From Candidatus Thiodiazotropha endoloripes (GTDB taxonomy: Bacteria; Pseudomonadota; Gammaproteobacteria; Chromatiales; Chromatiaceae): DNA of 64,000 nt. The notes under the pieces are model-generated. The model saw nothing but the letters and a program-made list of their open reading frames with translations, was not told the DNA's origin and did not search any database. A program made the position numbers and the translations under genes. This document shows, one piece after another, positions 55,723 through 64,000 of this stretch (the stretch's first letter is position 1; every line of letters starts with the position of its first letter). The stretch lies in the NCBI GenBank assembly GCA_001709035.1, contig LVKA01000008.1, positions 1 to 64,000 of the forward strand, written 5' to 3'.

Positions 55723-56619
55723 ATGATCGAGCTGACCCATCTGCGGATCGTAGCCGCGTTACAACAACATGGCACCCTGACCAAGGCGGCCAATGCACTC
55801 TGTCTGAGTCAGTCGGCGCTCTCTCATCAGATACGCTATCTGGAACAGAAACTGGGTGTTGAGATCTGGGTGAAAGAGGGGCGCAGACTGCGTCTGACCC
55901 GAGCGGGTAACCTGTTGTTGGAGACTGCGGAAAAGGTTCTACCCTTAGTGCAGCAGAGTCAACGTACTCTGAAGGCCTATGCGGATGGTCAAAAGGGTGT
56001 TTTGCGTCTCGGGGTGGAGTGTTATCCCTGTTATGAGTGGTTGACCGGGGTCATGGCTGCTTATCTTAAGTCCAATCCGCAAGTGGATGTGGATATCTTT
56101 CAGCGATTCCGCTTCAGCGGTTTTGAGGGTGTGTTGAACTTTCATATCGATATGCTGATAACCCCCGACCGTGTCGATCATCCAGGATTGAGTTATGAGG
56201 CGCTGTTTGAGTATGAACTGAAGTTGCTGGTACCTCAGACCCATCCACTGGCTGAAAAGGATTGGGTAACCCCGGAGCAGCTGGCTAAGGAAGTATTGAT
56301 CACCTTCCCGGTCGATGAAGAGAGACTGGATGTGCTTAACGGTTTTCTCTGGCCTGCCGGAGTCAGGTCACAACAGCACAAACAGATCGAATCAATCGAG
56401 ATCATGCTGCAACTGGTGGCTCTGTCGCGTGGGGTAACCGTGATTCCGGACTGGTTGATAGAAAGGGCCTGTGACTCATTGCCATTGAAGAGTTTGCGCT
56501 TGGGGCGCCAGGGCATGCAGCGCAAACTCTATGCTGCCTATCGAACAGAGGATCAGCAGTTGAGTTATCAGCAGGCTTTCATATCTGTGGCGGGGAGTAT
56601 GTCTCACAAGGTGGTGTGA
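55723..56619 (+). CDS. metR: LysR-type regulator MetR
   Basis: A 298-residue LysR regulator. Helix-turn-helix at residues 1-60 (HGTLTKAANALCLSQSALSH) followed by a periplasmic-binding-like effector domain with YPCYEWLTGVM and LKLLVPQTHPLAE. In MetR the co-inducer is homocysteine. Divergent from metE, which it should activate. It begins with ATG 55723. Confidence 0.93.
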   Translation: MIELTHLRIVAALQQHGTLTKAANALCLSQSALSHQIRYLEQKLGVEIWVKEGRRLRLTRAGNLLLETAEKVLPLVQQSQRTLKAYADGQKGVLRLGVECYPCYEWLTGVMAAYLKSNPQVDVDIFQRFRFSGFEGVLNFHIDMLITPDRVDHPGLSYEALFEYELKLLVPQTHPLAEKDWVTPEQLAKEVLITFPVDEERLDVLNGFLWPAGVRSQQHKQIESIEIMLQLVALSRGVTVIPDWLIERACDSLPLKSLRLGRQGMQRKLYAAYRTEDQQLSYQQAFISVAGSMSHKVV

Positions 56620-56700
56620 TATTGGCGTGATTGGTATCACTTGAAAAGAAATGATTACCTGATCGGTTTTATGATGAAGCCCAGGCCGGGGGGCAGTGAT

Positions 56701-56737
56701 AAAAAAACACCAAGGGAATATCTATCCCCTGGTGTTA
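56701..56737 (-). terminator. Terminator of the PEP-CTERM gene
   Basis: On the minus strand AACACCAGGGGATAG pairs across a short loop with a TATTCCCTTGGTG arm, followed by seven T. It also lies 80 bp past the metR stop. Confidence 0.88.
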
Positions 56738-56754
56738 TTCAAATGGCACAGCTT

Positions 56755-57282
56755 TCAGGATTTTTGTTTTGCGCGTCTGGCAAAACCCATACCTACCAAT
56801 CCAAGGCCAAGCAACGAAAGAGTGGCAGGTTCAGGGACATTGCTGAATCTGACATTGGCATTCGATGCTATCCTGATGCGATAGTCGCCATATCCGGATT
56901 GATCGTTACCCCTGTTTACTCCTCTGACAGCTTCACCTCGTGTCAGGTCGAAAGCGGATATGGCTACGATATAGCTCCCTGCCTGTAATACCCGGTTGAT
57001 CAATGAATTCAGATTAATCGGAAAGTTACGATCGTCATTATGGGCAATACGGTCATTTCTGTTTAATCTGCCATCATTCTCGAAGAGAAAGATCTCTGTA
57101 TCAAAATCATTCGAACTTACTGCAATTCTGGTTCTTGCAGCGGCATCCTGATCGAATAGTACATAAGAGACCGAACCAGGTCCCCCATCCGTGATAGAGC
57201 CAGTGGTTCTGATCACATTTGCCTGACTATTCAAGGGCAGAAGCATCACTAAACAAGCCAGAAAAAAGAGTGATTTCTTCAT
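56755..57282 (-). CDS. PEP-CTERM sorted secreted protein
   Basis: A 175-residue exported protein. A signal peptide (MKKSLFFLACLVMLLPLNSQ) ends about residue 22. The body resembles DVUA0089-type domains (SVSYVLFDQDAAARTRIAVS, DTEIFLFENDG). The C-terminus is a classic PEP-CTERM signal: VPEP, then hydrophobic LSLLGLGLVGMGF, then RRAKQ. Such proteins are cleaved by an exosortase and often associate with exopolysaccharide; no exosortase is in the window. AAGGATATACC precedes ATG. Confidence 0.93.
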   Translation of the reverse strand: MKKSLFFLACLVMLLPLNSQANVIRTTGSITDGGPGSVSYVLFDQDAAARTRIAVSSNDFDTEIFLFENDGRLNRNDRIAHNDDRNFPINLNSLINRVLQAGSYIVAISAFDLTRGEAVRGVNRGNDQSGYGDYRIRIASNANVRFSNVPEPATLSLLGLGLVGMGFARRAKQKS

Positions 57283-57611
57283 TGGTATATCCTTATGGAT
57301 AGTTGTTAAATAAGCGCTTTAAAACTAAGTGTTTCAGGACCAACTCCTGTACGGGTTTGATGGGTGCATGATTGGTGCCAGAAAATTGTTTGTTTAGGAA
57401 TAACAATCGGTTATGCATTTTGAGTTGAAATGGCAAGGTAAAATTACAAAAGGTCTGTAAATTATTTCGACACTGTTGTAATAATCGACACCCAGAATGA
57501 CTGGGCGCCATTCAGGCCTGTCGTGTAGAGTTTGAATGTTGTTAAAGCGGTGGTGACCAGTCTCTTACTGCTGGTTGTACTTTATTGATCCTGATTTTCT
57601 GGACTCTATTA
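57283..57611. other. Intergenic gap
   Basis: About 330 bp between the PEP-CTERM gene and the peptidoglycan-binding gene. Contains the promoter region of the former; no gene, repeat or structure was noticed. Confidence 0.5.
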
Positions 57612-58415
57612 CTACTTCAATGAGTAGTAATTGAAATTGTCCTTGCCTACCTGATGATAGCCGCTGCGTCGCTGGATCTTTCCCGCCAGAAGATTACCAT
57701 CTATGGTATTCAGCCGTGGGGTGAATGGGCTGCCAGGGTCGACCTTTTCGATGAGGAAATGGTGCTGGCGGGTGGCGACGGCGCCGATGTCTGCCAGTTT
57801 GATCGCCTGGACGAACTGTGTGCTCCAGCTGTTCAAACCAATGTTGCCGACAGGGGCGCCGATATTCAGGTTCCACCTGACGCTTGTTATGCCCGCTTTT
57901 CGATAGCAGTAGACACAGAAAATCCCACACCAGCTCTTTTTCTGACCACTGATAAAAGGCTGTGGACTCCATGCCTTAGTGAAAGGATCTTTGAAGTTGT
58001 CATCCTGCAGGGTGACATTCGCGGCTTCCTTAAAGATGGTTTTGACAATATCGATACCTTTCGGTCTGCCACCAATAAGCTGTGCGAAGTCGACCGTGCC
58101 GACAAGTTTTCCCGCTTCCATCAGGACCCTTATGCGAATCTCCTTGTGCTTGTCTTTACCGGTTGGCGGTGTATCGACGATGTTTTTCAGGAAGGCAATC
58201 AGCTTTTCCCAGGTTTTTGGACCGATAATGCCGTCAGCAGCCAGTTGATTGCTACGTTGGAATTGTTCGGCTCTGGCGGTCGATTTGGCGCCAAAGATTC
58301 CATCAGGGATCAATTCCGGCTTGGTTGAAACGGCACGATTCAGGCTTTGCTGAACCTGCACCACATCATCGCCCCTCGAGCCATACTTGATCAGCCTTTT
58401 CAGTGTGGGTTCCAT
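57612..58415 (-). CDS. Peptidoglycan-binding and papain-like (CHAP-like) protein
   Basis: A 267-residue two-domain protein. Residues 8-75 are a PG_binding_1 repeat (YGSRGDDVVQVQQSLN and PDGIFGAKSTARAEQFQRSN, then GIIGPKTWEKL). Residues 140-260 form a cysteine-peptidase-like domain: WCGIFCVYCYRKAG holds the candidate catalytic Cys, HHFLIE the His and TIDGN the polar residue. There is no signal peptide, so it must exit another way, such as type VI secretion or lysis, if it acts on the wall. GGAGAGAC lies just before ATG 58415. Confidence 0.85.
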   Translation of the reverse strand: MEPTLKRLIKYGSRGDDVVQVQQSLNRAVSTKPELIPDGIFGAKSTARAEQFQRSNQLAADGIIGPKTWEKLIAFLKNIVDTPPTGKDKHKEIRIRVLMEAGKLVGTVDFAQLIGGRPKGIDIVKTIFKEAANVTLQDDNFKDPFTKAWSPQPFISGQKKSWCGIFCVYCYRKAGITSVRWNLNIGAPVGNIGLNSWSTQFVQAIKLADIGAVATRQHHFLIEKVDPGSPFTPRLNTIDGNLLAGKIQRRSGYHQVGKDNFNYYSLK

Positions 58416-58638
58416 CTGTCTCTCCGCCGCAACAAATAGGGATATTTCGAAAGTATAGAAGGGGGCTGCTGTGTTTGCAGTAACATTATTTTATGGGTGG
58501 TTTTTTAAGTCACCAAGGAAGCGGTCTATCAAAATTGACAAAGTGAAACTTAGTTAACTTACCCAGAGCGGTGTTAATTATCGAAGAAGAGTCGCTTATG
58601 CTGCCTGTTCCAAAGCGTTTGCAGAGAGAGGAGTAGAG

Positions 58639-59049
58639 ATGTTTCATCCAATAGAAATTCCATTTGGTTGTGTGATGTTATTTAATGTGGTTGATCTCAA
58701 GCCCGGTGTCAGTGTTGAGGATGTGGAACTGTTGCTTGGGGAGATGTGCAATGTGGTGAAGAACAATTACGGTGACGATAATGGTGGCTTCATTGGTGGT
58801 CAGGTCTACCGCAATGCCGGCTTTGTTTCGGAAGAGGGTAGTGTCGGTTCGGATGACAGCCATAAGAACAAGCGGGTCAACCAGAACATGGGTGATATTG
58901 TGATTGTCACTTTCTGGCAATCTTTCGAACAGCACGAACGCTCCCATGCTGATCAATTGTTCAAAGAGAAATTCTCTGCCCTGGCTGATTTTTGTGACGA
59001 TACCTATGAAGTGGGTTATGAGATGTTGTGGCAGGGCGTACCTGAGTGA
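58639..59049 (+). CDS. Dimeric alpha/beta-barrel (ABM-like) hypothetical protein
   Basis: A 136-residue acidic protein whose pattern (FNVVDLKPGVSVEDVELLL, VIVTFWQSFEQHERSHADQL, EVGYEMLWQG) resembles ferredoxin-like dimeric alpha/beta barrels such as antibiotic-monooxygenase-like proteins. It is not assigned to a known function. AGGAGTAGAG sits just before ATG 58639. Followed by a small secreted repeat protein on the same strand. Confidence 0.65.
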   Translation: MFHPIEIPFGCVMLFNVVDLKPGVSVEDVELLLGEMCNVVKNNYGDDNGGFIGGQVYRNAGFVSEEGSVGSDDSHKNKRVNQNMGDIVIVTFWQSFEQHERSHADQLFKEKFSALADFCDDTYEVGYEMLWQGVPE

Positions 59050-59119
59050 ACACGGGTGCCTGAGAATCTATCGTCTATGCTTAGACTTGGAAAAGTTATT
59101 TAAGGATAGGGGATGTAGA

Positions 59120-59479
59120 GTGATCAGGTATGACAAAATGTTTGCAGTGGCGGTTGTGTTTGTCTTTTCAGCCTCCTCGGGTTTGGCAAAGGATTTGGAT
59201 AATAATCCCCCTGGCCCGGTTGGTGGGCCAGGCACCAACTGGGAGAATCCTCCGGGTCCAGAGGGTGGGCCGGGTGCCTCTCCTGATCGCCGTTACCCTT
59301 ATCGATCGAACCCACCTGGACCGATAGGCGGCCCCGGATCCAACTGGTACTACAAACGTGCCTATCCCCGCTATCGTTACGATCGTGACAACAATCCTCC
59401 CGGGCCCAGAGGTGGGCCAGGTACCAATTGGGATAATCCACCCGGTCCACGGGCATCGCCAAACCGTCGATATCGTTAA
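59120..59479 (+). CDS. Small secreted Pro/Gly repeat protein
   Basis: A 119-residue exported protein. GTG 59120, with AGGGGA 6 bases upstream, gives a signal peptide (MFAVAVVFVFSASSGLAK segment). The mature part is built from repeated NPPGPxGGPGxNW units: at least five NPPGP blocks, three with the NW ending, separated by Tyr/Arg-rich linkers (PYRS, YKRAYPRYRYDRD). Composition suggests an extended, unstructured or polyproline-II chain, possibly cell-surface. No family recognised and no Cys present. Confidence 0.7.
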   Translation: MIRYDKMFAVAVVFVFSASSGLAKDLDNNPPGPVGGPGTNWENPPGPEGGPGASPDRRYPYRSNPPGPIGGPGSNWYYKRAYPRYRYDRDNNPPGPRGGPGTNWDNPPGPRASPNRRYR

Positions 59480-59734
59480 GACCACGTAGTCGACAGGTTT
59501 TCAGTCGAAGCCGTGGTGGCTTGCTGTCTTGATGGTTGGGGCATTGTTAATCTATTTTTTGCTATATTTTTGACCTTTGATTGCCAGCCATTGGTTTCAT
59601 AAAGGCAAGCTCCGGTTTTGCTGTCATGAATTGGATTGGAGTTTGATTGATAAATAACAATGCTCAAGAGGTTTTTAGAGGATAGTGTTGATAGGCGATA
59701 GCTTTACTTCTGTTTTGTTTATGAGAGGGAATCA

Positions 59735-60175
59735 ATGAAAAAAATTACTGTTTTGTTACTGGTCGTTCTGCTTTTTACAGTCTCTGGCGTAACGGCTGAA
59801 AACATGGGTGGTAAAGGTCAATTCATGAAATATATGGCACATGTCAATCCCGTGCCGAACTATGTCGCATTTATTCGGAAAAATTCCCAGCAACTGAAAA
59901 TTAGTGATGCTCAGATGGCGCAGGTCATGGAGTGGAACAAGCAAAACCGTTCAAAGATGCATGAAATGGTGATCTCAGTCATCGAGGGCGAAAAGAAGTT
60001 GGCCCAGGCATCGCTGGATGGGGTCAGTGCGGATGAGATCAACAGTATGGCCGAAGCGGTACAAAAAACCCGTCTGCAGATCGTTGCCGGAAAAACCCGT
60101 TGCCGTGATCGGATGATGGAAATTCTCGACGATGCACAGTGGAGTCAGCTGACCACCATGGTGGCTGCCAAGTAA
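59735..60175 (+). CDS. Spy/CpxP-like small periplasmic protein
   Basis: A 146-residue protein with signal peptide (MKKITVLLLVVLLFTVSGVTA) and an all-helical body rich in Met, Lys and Gln (KISDAQMAQVMEWNKQNRSK, IVAGKTRCRDRMMEILDDAQW). The helical pattern and LTTMV end resemble Spy/CpxP-type chaperones and heavy-metal-resistance sensors, but the LTxxQ repeats are only loosely kept. GAGAGGGAATCA precedes ATG. A terminator follows. Function inferred. Confidence 0.65.
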   Translation: MKKITVLLLVVLLFTVSGVTAENMGGKGQFMKYMAHVNPVPNYVAFIRKNSQQLKISDAQMAQVMEWNKQNRSKMHEMVISVIEGEKKLAQASLDGVSADEINSMAEAVQKTRLQIVAGKTRCRDRMMEILDDAQWSQLTTMVAAK

Positions 60176-60196
60176 ATCTCGAAGTTGGTTCTTGAG

Positions 60197-60222
60197 AAGG
60201 CAGCCTGTGGGCTGCCTTTTTT
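60197..60222 (+). terminator. Terminator of the Spy-like gene
   Basis: AAGGCAGCC, loop, GGCTGCCTTTTTT, 22 bp past the stop. Confidence 0.93.
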
Positions 60223-60297
60223 ATGGCTGTTAGGATCTCTTAACCGGCCCTGGGAGCTGAAGCTGGCATGCACCGGCAACGGATCTGTCTGGATTCG

Positions 60298-63200
60298 TCA
60301 AGCGCGCTTTTCCTTGTTCTCCAGTTGGGTCAATTGCCAGATGGGTTGACTCGATTTAGCTCGTTCGATTAGTGATTCCGCTGTATCACCTCGCATAAGG
60401 TGAGTACACCTGGCCTCAATGGTAACATCTTCGATAACACCGAAATCTATCTCATTAAGACTCTGCTTCAAGCGCCAGGCTATCTCATTCAGCGTGGTGT
60501 GATCCGTTCGTGGTAAAACGATGATGAACTCTCCTGTTCCCCAACGGGAGAGCAGATCAACTTTTCTTAGCACCTGATTGATTGCATGAGTGAACTCATG
60601 AAGCAGCCATCTCAGTAGCTGTCTTCCATGGTTTTCAATGATGAAATCCTCACCTTCGATTTTAAGGATGATCAGACAGAGTGGCTCCTCATACCGATGC
60701 GCTTTTTCAGCTGTGAAGTCCAGTAGTTTTTCAATGAAGGTAGCACCGTAGAGGCCGGACATGTCATCCTGGTAGGATGGGTCGTATGGTTCATGCAGCA
60801 GCCGATGGGCAATGGTTGTGGAGAGGTTTTCATGAAAGCGCGAAGCGATACGGGGAAACAGTCGGGCAATCCGGTGAATACCGTCCCACCTGAATGACAG
60901 GGCCTGTACCTGACCGACAGCCACCACATCAGCCTGACGCTGCCGATTGGAAACCAGTGACGTTACCCCGAATACGCCACCGGGCTGATAGGTGGTGACC
61001 TGAAAGGTGGAGCCGTCTGAACGGGTATGCCAGGCTTCCGCCTGCCCCTTGAGCAGAACCAGCATGGTGTCGTATTTCATACCTTGCAACAGAATTGCTT
61101 CATCCGCCTGGTACTCTCTGATGCGGCTCAGGGCCACCAGTTGTCTCACCTGCCAGGGCCGCATATCTTTGAACAGTGGACACTTGTCGAGTACATCGCG
61201 CCTTAAGTGAAGTGAAAGTACGCTCCACACTGAAATCAGACGCGTATTACGCAGCATCAAAGGAATCAGAACAAAGGTTCCAACCAGGGCCAGGCACATG
61301 ACCAAGGCACTCAGCAACCCAAATAGAGATACCGGCGGGAAGTTGGAAAAGGTCAAAGTAAGAAAGCCGGCGGCCAGAGCGAGTGCTGTGGCAATGATCG
61401 GTGTCGACTCCTGTTGAATGACTTGCAGCAGGGCATCCGATTCAGAACGGAAGTTACTTGCCAGGCGCTGGTATCTCACCATGAAATGCATGGTGTGGTC
61501 GACACAGATACCCAGGGCGATGGCGCCAACCATGGTTGTACCGGTATCCAGGGCGATGCCGGCCATGCCCATCACGCCAAATAACACCACGATAGGAAAT
61601 GCATTGGCGACGACGGCAATCAAGCCTGCTTTCAGATTCATGAACAGCAGGGCTACCAGTAAAAAGATCACCAATAGCATCAGAAGCAGTGATTTTGCCT
61701 GCCCATCGGCCATGTAATCTACGGCCTGGCTGTTAAGATAACTGCCCCCGGTGATCATGACTTTGAGGGTGGGATCCAACCAGGTTTCTGTGTAGGTCTT
61801 GATCTCCTCAACCACCTGATTAAGTTCATGGGAAGAGCTGATAGCATGCCGCACAAGAATGCGTGCCTGGCTGTAGTCGGAGGAGACAAAGCTCTCGGCG
61901 CTCACGTGGTCTAGCAGGGACATGTACTCCTTGACCACTTCGTTACGGGCCGGTAGATAGATGGTGCCGGGCCACTCATTGTCGATGCCACTGTGCACCA
62001 CGGCAATAAAGTCGGCAAAGGAGAAGCTTTTGTCAAACCGTCCTGTCTCCTCCAGATAGTCCTGCAGTCTGTGCAGTTCCTCAAGATAAGGTACTTGGAG
62101 AAAGGTACCCTGGGTACCGCTCAATACAATCGAGAGGGCCTGCATACCCGAGAGATTCTGTTGCAACAATTCGGCCTGTTCTGGTAATTCCGATGATTGA
62201 TCGAAGTAGTCCATCACATTGTTGTTGATGTTGATCTGGGTTGCCCAGATCAGACAGAGTGACATCAGCAACAGAATCGAACCGATGATGGTTTTGGGGT
62301 AGTGGGAGAGTTGTTGATAGAGGTGGGCGGAAAATTGTGCGTATGGGCGTTGAGTGGCTGACAGAATGGTGAAGCGATAGTGTCTTGCCAACTGCAGAGA
62401 AGCGGGAACCAGGGTGCTGGTGATCAGAAAATTCATTGCCAGACCGATGGCGCAGATCAGGCCAAACTGTTGCAACAGGTCAATGCGATTGATCGAGATT
62501 GAAAGAAATCCCAATGCGGTTGTTGCGAAGGTCAGGAGAATGGCCATACCCATGAACTTTGCCATCAGGCTGAGTGCCAGTTGGTTGCTTTTGCCTTTGC
62601 GTACTGCAGCCTGATACTCGGAGAGTAGATGAATATCCTCTGTTGAACCCACGATGATCAGCAGAGCCGGTACGATCGAGGTCATCACGTTTACCGGTAT
62701 ACCGATGGCTGCCATCAAGCCCAGCGTCCATAACACGCTCATACCTGCCGTGAGCAGTGGTATCAGTGGGGCTTTCCAGTTACCCAGGGTGATCGACAGG
62801 GTGACAATCAGAACTGCCAGGGCAAGCGGTAGTATCAACAACTGATCGGTGCGGATCTGCTCTGATATGGCTGAACGAATCGAAGGGTCTCCCAGGTGAA
62901 AAGCCCTGCGAAAACGTTTCTGTAGAGGCTCAATTGCCTCATCCAGGGCCAGTGAAACCTGCTCATCGAAGCCGCGATGGTAATTCTCCAGATCGAAAAA
63001 GAGATTGATCGCCATGACATGCCCGTTGTGCGAGAGCAGGTTTCTTTCGATCAGCGGGTTGAGTAGTGCAGCCTCAATCCGGGATTGCAGGACCTTTCGG
63101 CTTTCCGGTATGGGTTTTAAGTAGGGGGCGGTATGAATATAGCCATCGACGGTACGCAGATAGCGTACTGAGAACAGGCTGACCATACGCGACACCTGGG

Positions 63201-63483
63201 GAATCTTCTCAATCTCTGTCAAGGCCAGCTGGATCGCTTTGAGGTTTTCAGCTGCAAACAGCTTCGGATCTTCCAGGTAGACAATGGTGACGTTCTCACT
63301 ACCGAAGGTATCCATGGTGCGCTGATAGTCGGTGAGAGCAGGGGGATTGTTGATCATCATCCCTTCCGCCGTGATCTCCACGCGCAGCTCGGGCAGATGG
63401 CTGAGGGCAAGCAGCGTGATGCTGAAAAGTGCCGCCATCACCCAGGCTGGATAGCGTGCAGCAGACAAGATGACTTTCGTCAT
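60298..63483 (-). CDS. RND permease fused to cyclic-nucleotide-binding and degenerate GGDEF domains
   Basis: A 1061-residue inner-membrane protein from ATG 63483 (GGGAG 8 bases upstream; TTG 63528 and GTG 63522 are alternatives). Residues about 1-775 are an RND/MMPL-type exporter with twelve TM helices in two six-helix sets, each preceded by a large periplasmic loop, and the intramembrane VGSTEDIHLLSEYQ and GICVDHTMHFMVRYQ motifs. About 800-905 is a cNMP-binding fold (ILLQGMKYDTMLVLLKGQAE, YQPGGVFGVTSLV). About 915-1050 is a GGDEF-like domain whose signature is WGTGEF, so it cannot be a normal cyclase. Twin of no neighbour; stands alone. Confidence 0.93.
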   Translation of the reverse strand: MTKVILSAARYPAWVMAALFSITLLALSHLPELRVEITAEGMMINNPPALTDYQRTMDTFGSENVTIVYLEDPKLFAAENLKAIQLALTEIEKIPQVSRMVSLFSVRYLRTVDGYIHTAPYLKPIPESRKVLQSRIEAALLNPLIERNLLSHNGHVMAINLFFDLENYHRGFDEQVSLALDEAIEPLQKRFRRAFHLGDPSIRSAISEQIRTDQLLILPLALAVLIVTLSITLGNWKAPLIPLLTAGMSVLWTLGLMAAIGIPVNVMTSIVPALLIIVGSTEDIHLLSEYQAAVRKGKSNQLALSLMAKFMGMAILLTFATTALGFLSISINRIDLLQQFGLICAIGLAMNFLITSTLVPASLQLARHYRFTILSATQRPYAQFSAHLYQQLSHYPKTIIGSILLLMSLCLIWATQININNNVMDYFDQSSELPEQAELLQQNLSGMQALSIVLSGTQGTFLQVPYLEELHRLQDYLEETGRFDKSFSFADFIAVVHSGIDNEWPGTIYLPARNEVVKEYMSLLDHVSAESFVSSDYSQARILVRHAISSSHELNQVVEEIKTYTETWLDPTLKVMITGGSYLNSQAVDYMADGQAKSLLLMLLVIFLLVALLFMNLKAGLIAVVANAFPIVVLFGVMGMAGIALDTGTTMVGAIALGICVDHTMHFMVRYQRLASNFRSESDALLQVIQQESTPIIATALALAAGFLTLTFSNFPPVSLFGLLSALVMCLALVGTFVLIPLMLRNTRLISVWSVLSLHLRRDVLDKCPLFKDMRPWQVRQLVALSRIREYQADEAILLQGMKYDTMLVLLKGQAEAWHTRSDGSTFQVTTYQPGGVFGVTSLVSNRQRQADVVAVGQVQALSFRWDGIHRIARLFPRIASRFHENLSTTIAHRLLHEPYDPSYQDDMSGLYGATFIEKLLDFTAEKAHRYEEPLCLIILKIEGEDFIIENHGRQLLRWLLHEFTHAINQVLRKVDLLSRWGTGEFIIVLPRTDHTTLNEIAWRLKQSLNEIDFGVIEDVTIEARCTHLMRGDTAESLIERAKSSQPIWQLTQLENKEKRA

Positions 63484-63807
63484 GAGGAGAGCTCCCGAGT
63501 CCGTCGGCAGGTCAATATCCACGGTCAAGCTGAGTGGATCGATTTACCTCATTAAGAAATACTCTTTTGGTTACGCCTCACTGCTTAGGAGTATGTTCAT
63601 GAACCTTTAAGTTAGTATAGTCCTGGGGATTTTTAATGACGCTTCAGTCCGGCATATACCACAATAAAAGTGCGGACAAGCAAGACAACAAAATCAGCTC
63701 CTCTGATGTGAATTCGATGCAGGTCATGAGGTTGTAACGATTGTAGAGGGTCCACTTCTGCAACCTAAACTGGCTTCATGTAGCTTCAGCGGCTGGGTGC
63801 TTTTCTA
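63484..63807. other. Intergenic gap near the right edge
   Basis: About 324 bp between the partial HAD gene's stop and the RND-fusion start; no terminator or promoter could be assigned. Confidence 0.5.
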
Positions 63808-64000
63808 TCAGCCTTCGGGGGATACCCTTTTCAACAGTTCCCGAATATGTTTAATGCGTCCTTTCGATCCCTCGCCCCTTCGCTTGAGCTCCTGCTCATT
63901 GCAGCCATCGAGAAAATAGGTCACCAGCAGGCTGTCGATGCCACAGGTTTCGGCCCCCATGTGCTCCTCGCTGCTGCCGTCGCCGATGAACAGAGCCGCC
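63808..64000 (-). CDS. HAD-superfamily hydrolase, C-terminal part (cut by window edge)
   Basis: The last 64 codons of a minus-strand gene: ALFIGDGSSEEHMGAETCGI resembles HAD motif IV (GDG followed by acidic residues), followed by DSLLVTYFLDGC and a basic tail ending LLKRVSPEG and TGA (63808-63810). The catalytic N-terminus is outside the window. Substrate unknown. Confidence 0.7.
   Translation of the reverse strand, partial: AALFIGDGSSEEHMGAETCGIDSLLVTYFLDGCNEQELKRRGEGSKGRIKHIRELLKRVSPEG

Overview
The window looks like a chromosomal segment of a free-living or symbiotic gammaproteobacterium with a respiratory, probably sulfur-linked lifestyle. The evidence is an AcnD/PrpF-type methylcitrate cluster, RapA, MetE/MetR, cytochrome c4 and a small class I cytochrome c, a DsrC/TusE-like protein, a PCu(A)C copper chaperone, a PEP-CTERM protein and at least six c-di-GMP-type signalling proteins. 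Species cannot be fixed from sequence reading alone; sulfur-oxidizing relatives such as Sedimenticola or Thiodiazotropha are a guess. No rRNA, tRNA or CRISPR array was recognised.

Positions 1-2355 are an integron cassette array. Four attC-like sites (65-151, 508-568, 962-1040, 1621-1707) separate two SUKH (SMI1/KNR4) immunity-like genes, a ParDE toxin-antitoxin pair on the opposite strand, and a terminal GNAT acetyltransferase. No integrase is in the window; by attC polarity it would lie left of position 1. Next comes a two-gene sensory unit on the minus strand: a PhnD-like binding protein overlapping a membrane HAMP-PAS-GGDEF-EAL protein (2836-6248).

Positions 6571-17927, all minus strand, hold a complete propionate (2-methylcitrate) module: prpE, a GntR/FCD regulator, prpB, prpC, acnD and prpF. 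Four TGTCGACA palindromes flank the regulator and prpE and are good operator candidates. The gaps in this module are invaded by hairpin-ended repeats. A 106-bp unit is present seven times before prpB, and an inverted copy lies between prpC and acnD. A 213-bp unit is tandemly repeated between acnD and prpF; each of four units carries the same 34-codon reading frame with its own Shine-Dalgarno sequence. A DUF559 endonuclease-like gene sits among these hairpins.

Positions 18210-31351 hold a chemoreceptor with a sigma-28-like promoter, an isochorismatase-family hydrolase, pcm, a TPP riboswitch with thiC, an RsuA-type pseudouridine synthase overlapping thiC, a PAS-GGDEF-EAL protein, rapA, a YqhA-type membrane protein and a GIY-YIG/DUF123 protein that may be frameshifted. 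From 31482 to 34916 a 237-bp segment (cytochrome c tail, terminator and promoter) is duplicated. The copies flank about 2 kb of RND-efflux gene debris and a membrane diguanylate cyclase, and the outer genes are the cytochrome and a copper chaperone.

Positions 35063-46381 contain a HIT-like nucleotidyltransferase, cytochrome c4, an EEP-family hydrolase, a diguanylate cyclase, CreA, a DsrC-like protein with an unusual C-terminal arm, a perfect FNR-type box, and a glucosylglycerate unit: GH13 phosphorylase on the plus strand, GpgS-like synthase and HAD phosphatase on the minus strand. Positions 46914-63528 contain a double-receiver GGDEF-EAL protein, an outer-membrane porin, a DUF2057 lipoprotein, an HMGL-type aldolase, divergent metE/metR, several small secreted proteins (PEP-CTERM, a Pro/Gly repeat protein, a Spy/CpxP-like protein), a peptidoglycan-binding/cysteine-peptidase-like protein, and an RND permease fused to a cyclic-nucleotide-binding domain and a degenerate GGDEF domain. 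A truncated HAD-like gene runs off the right edge.
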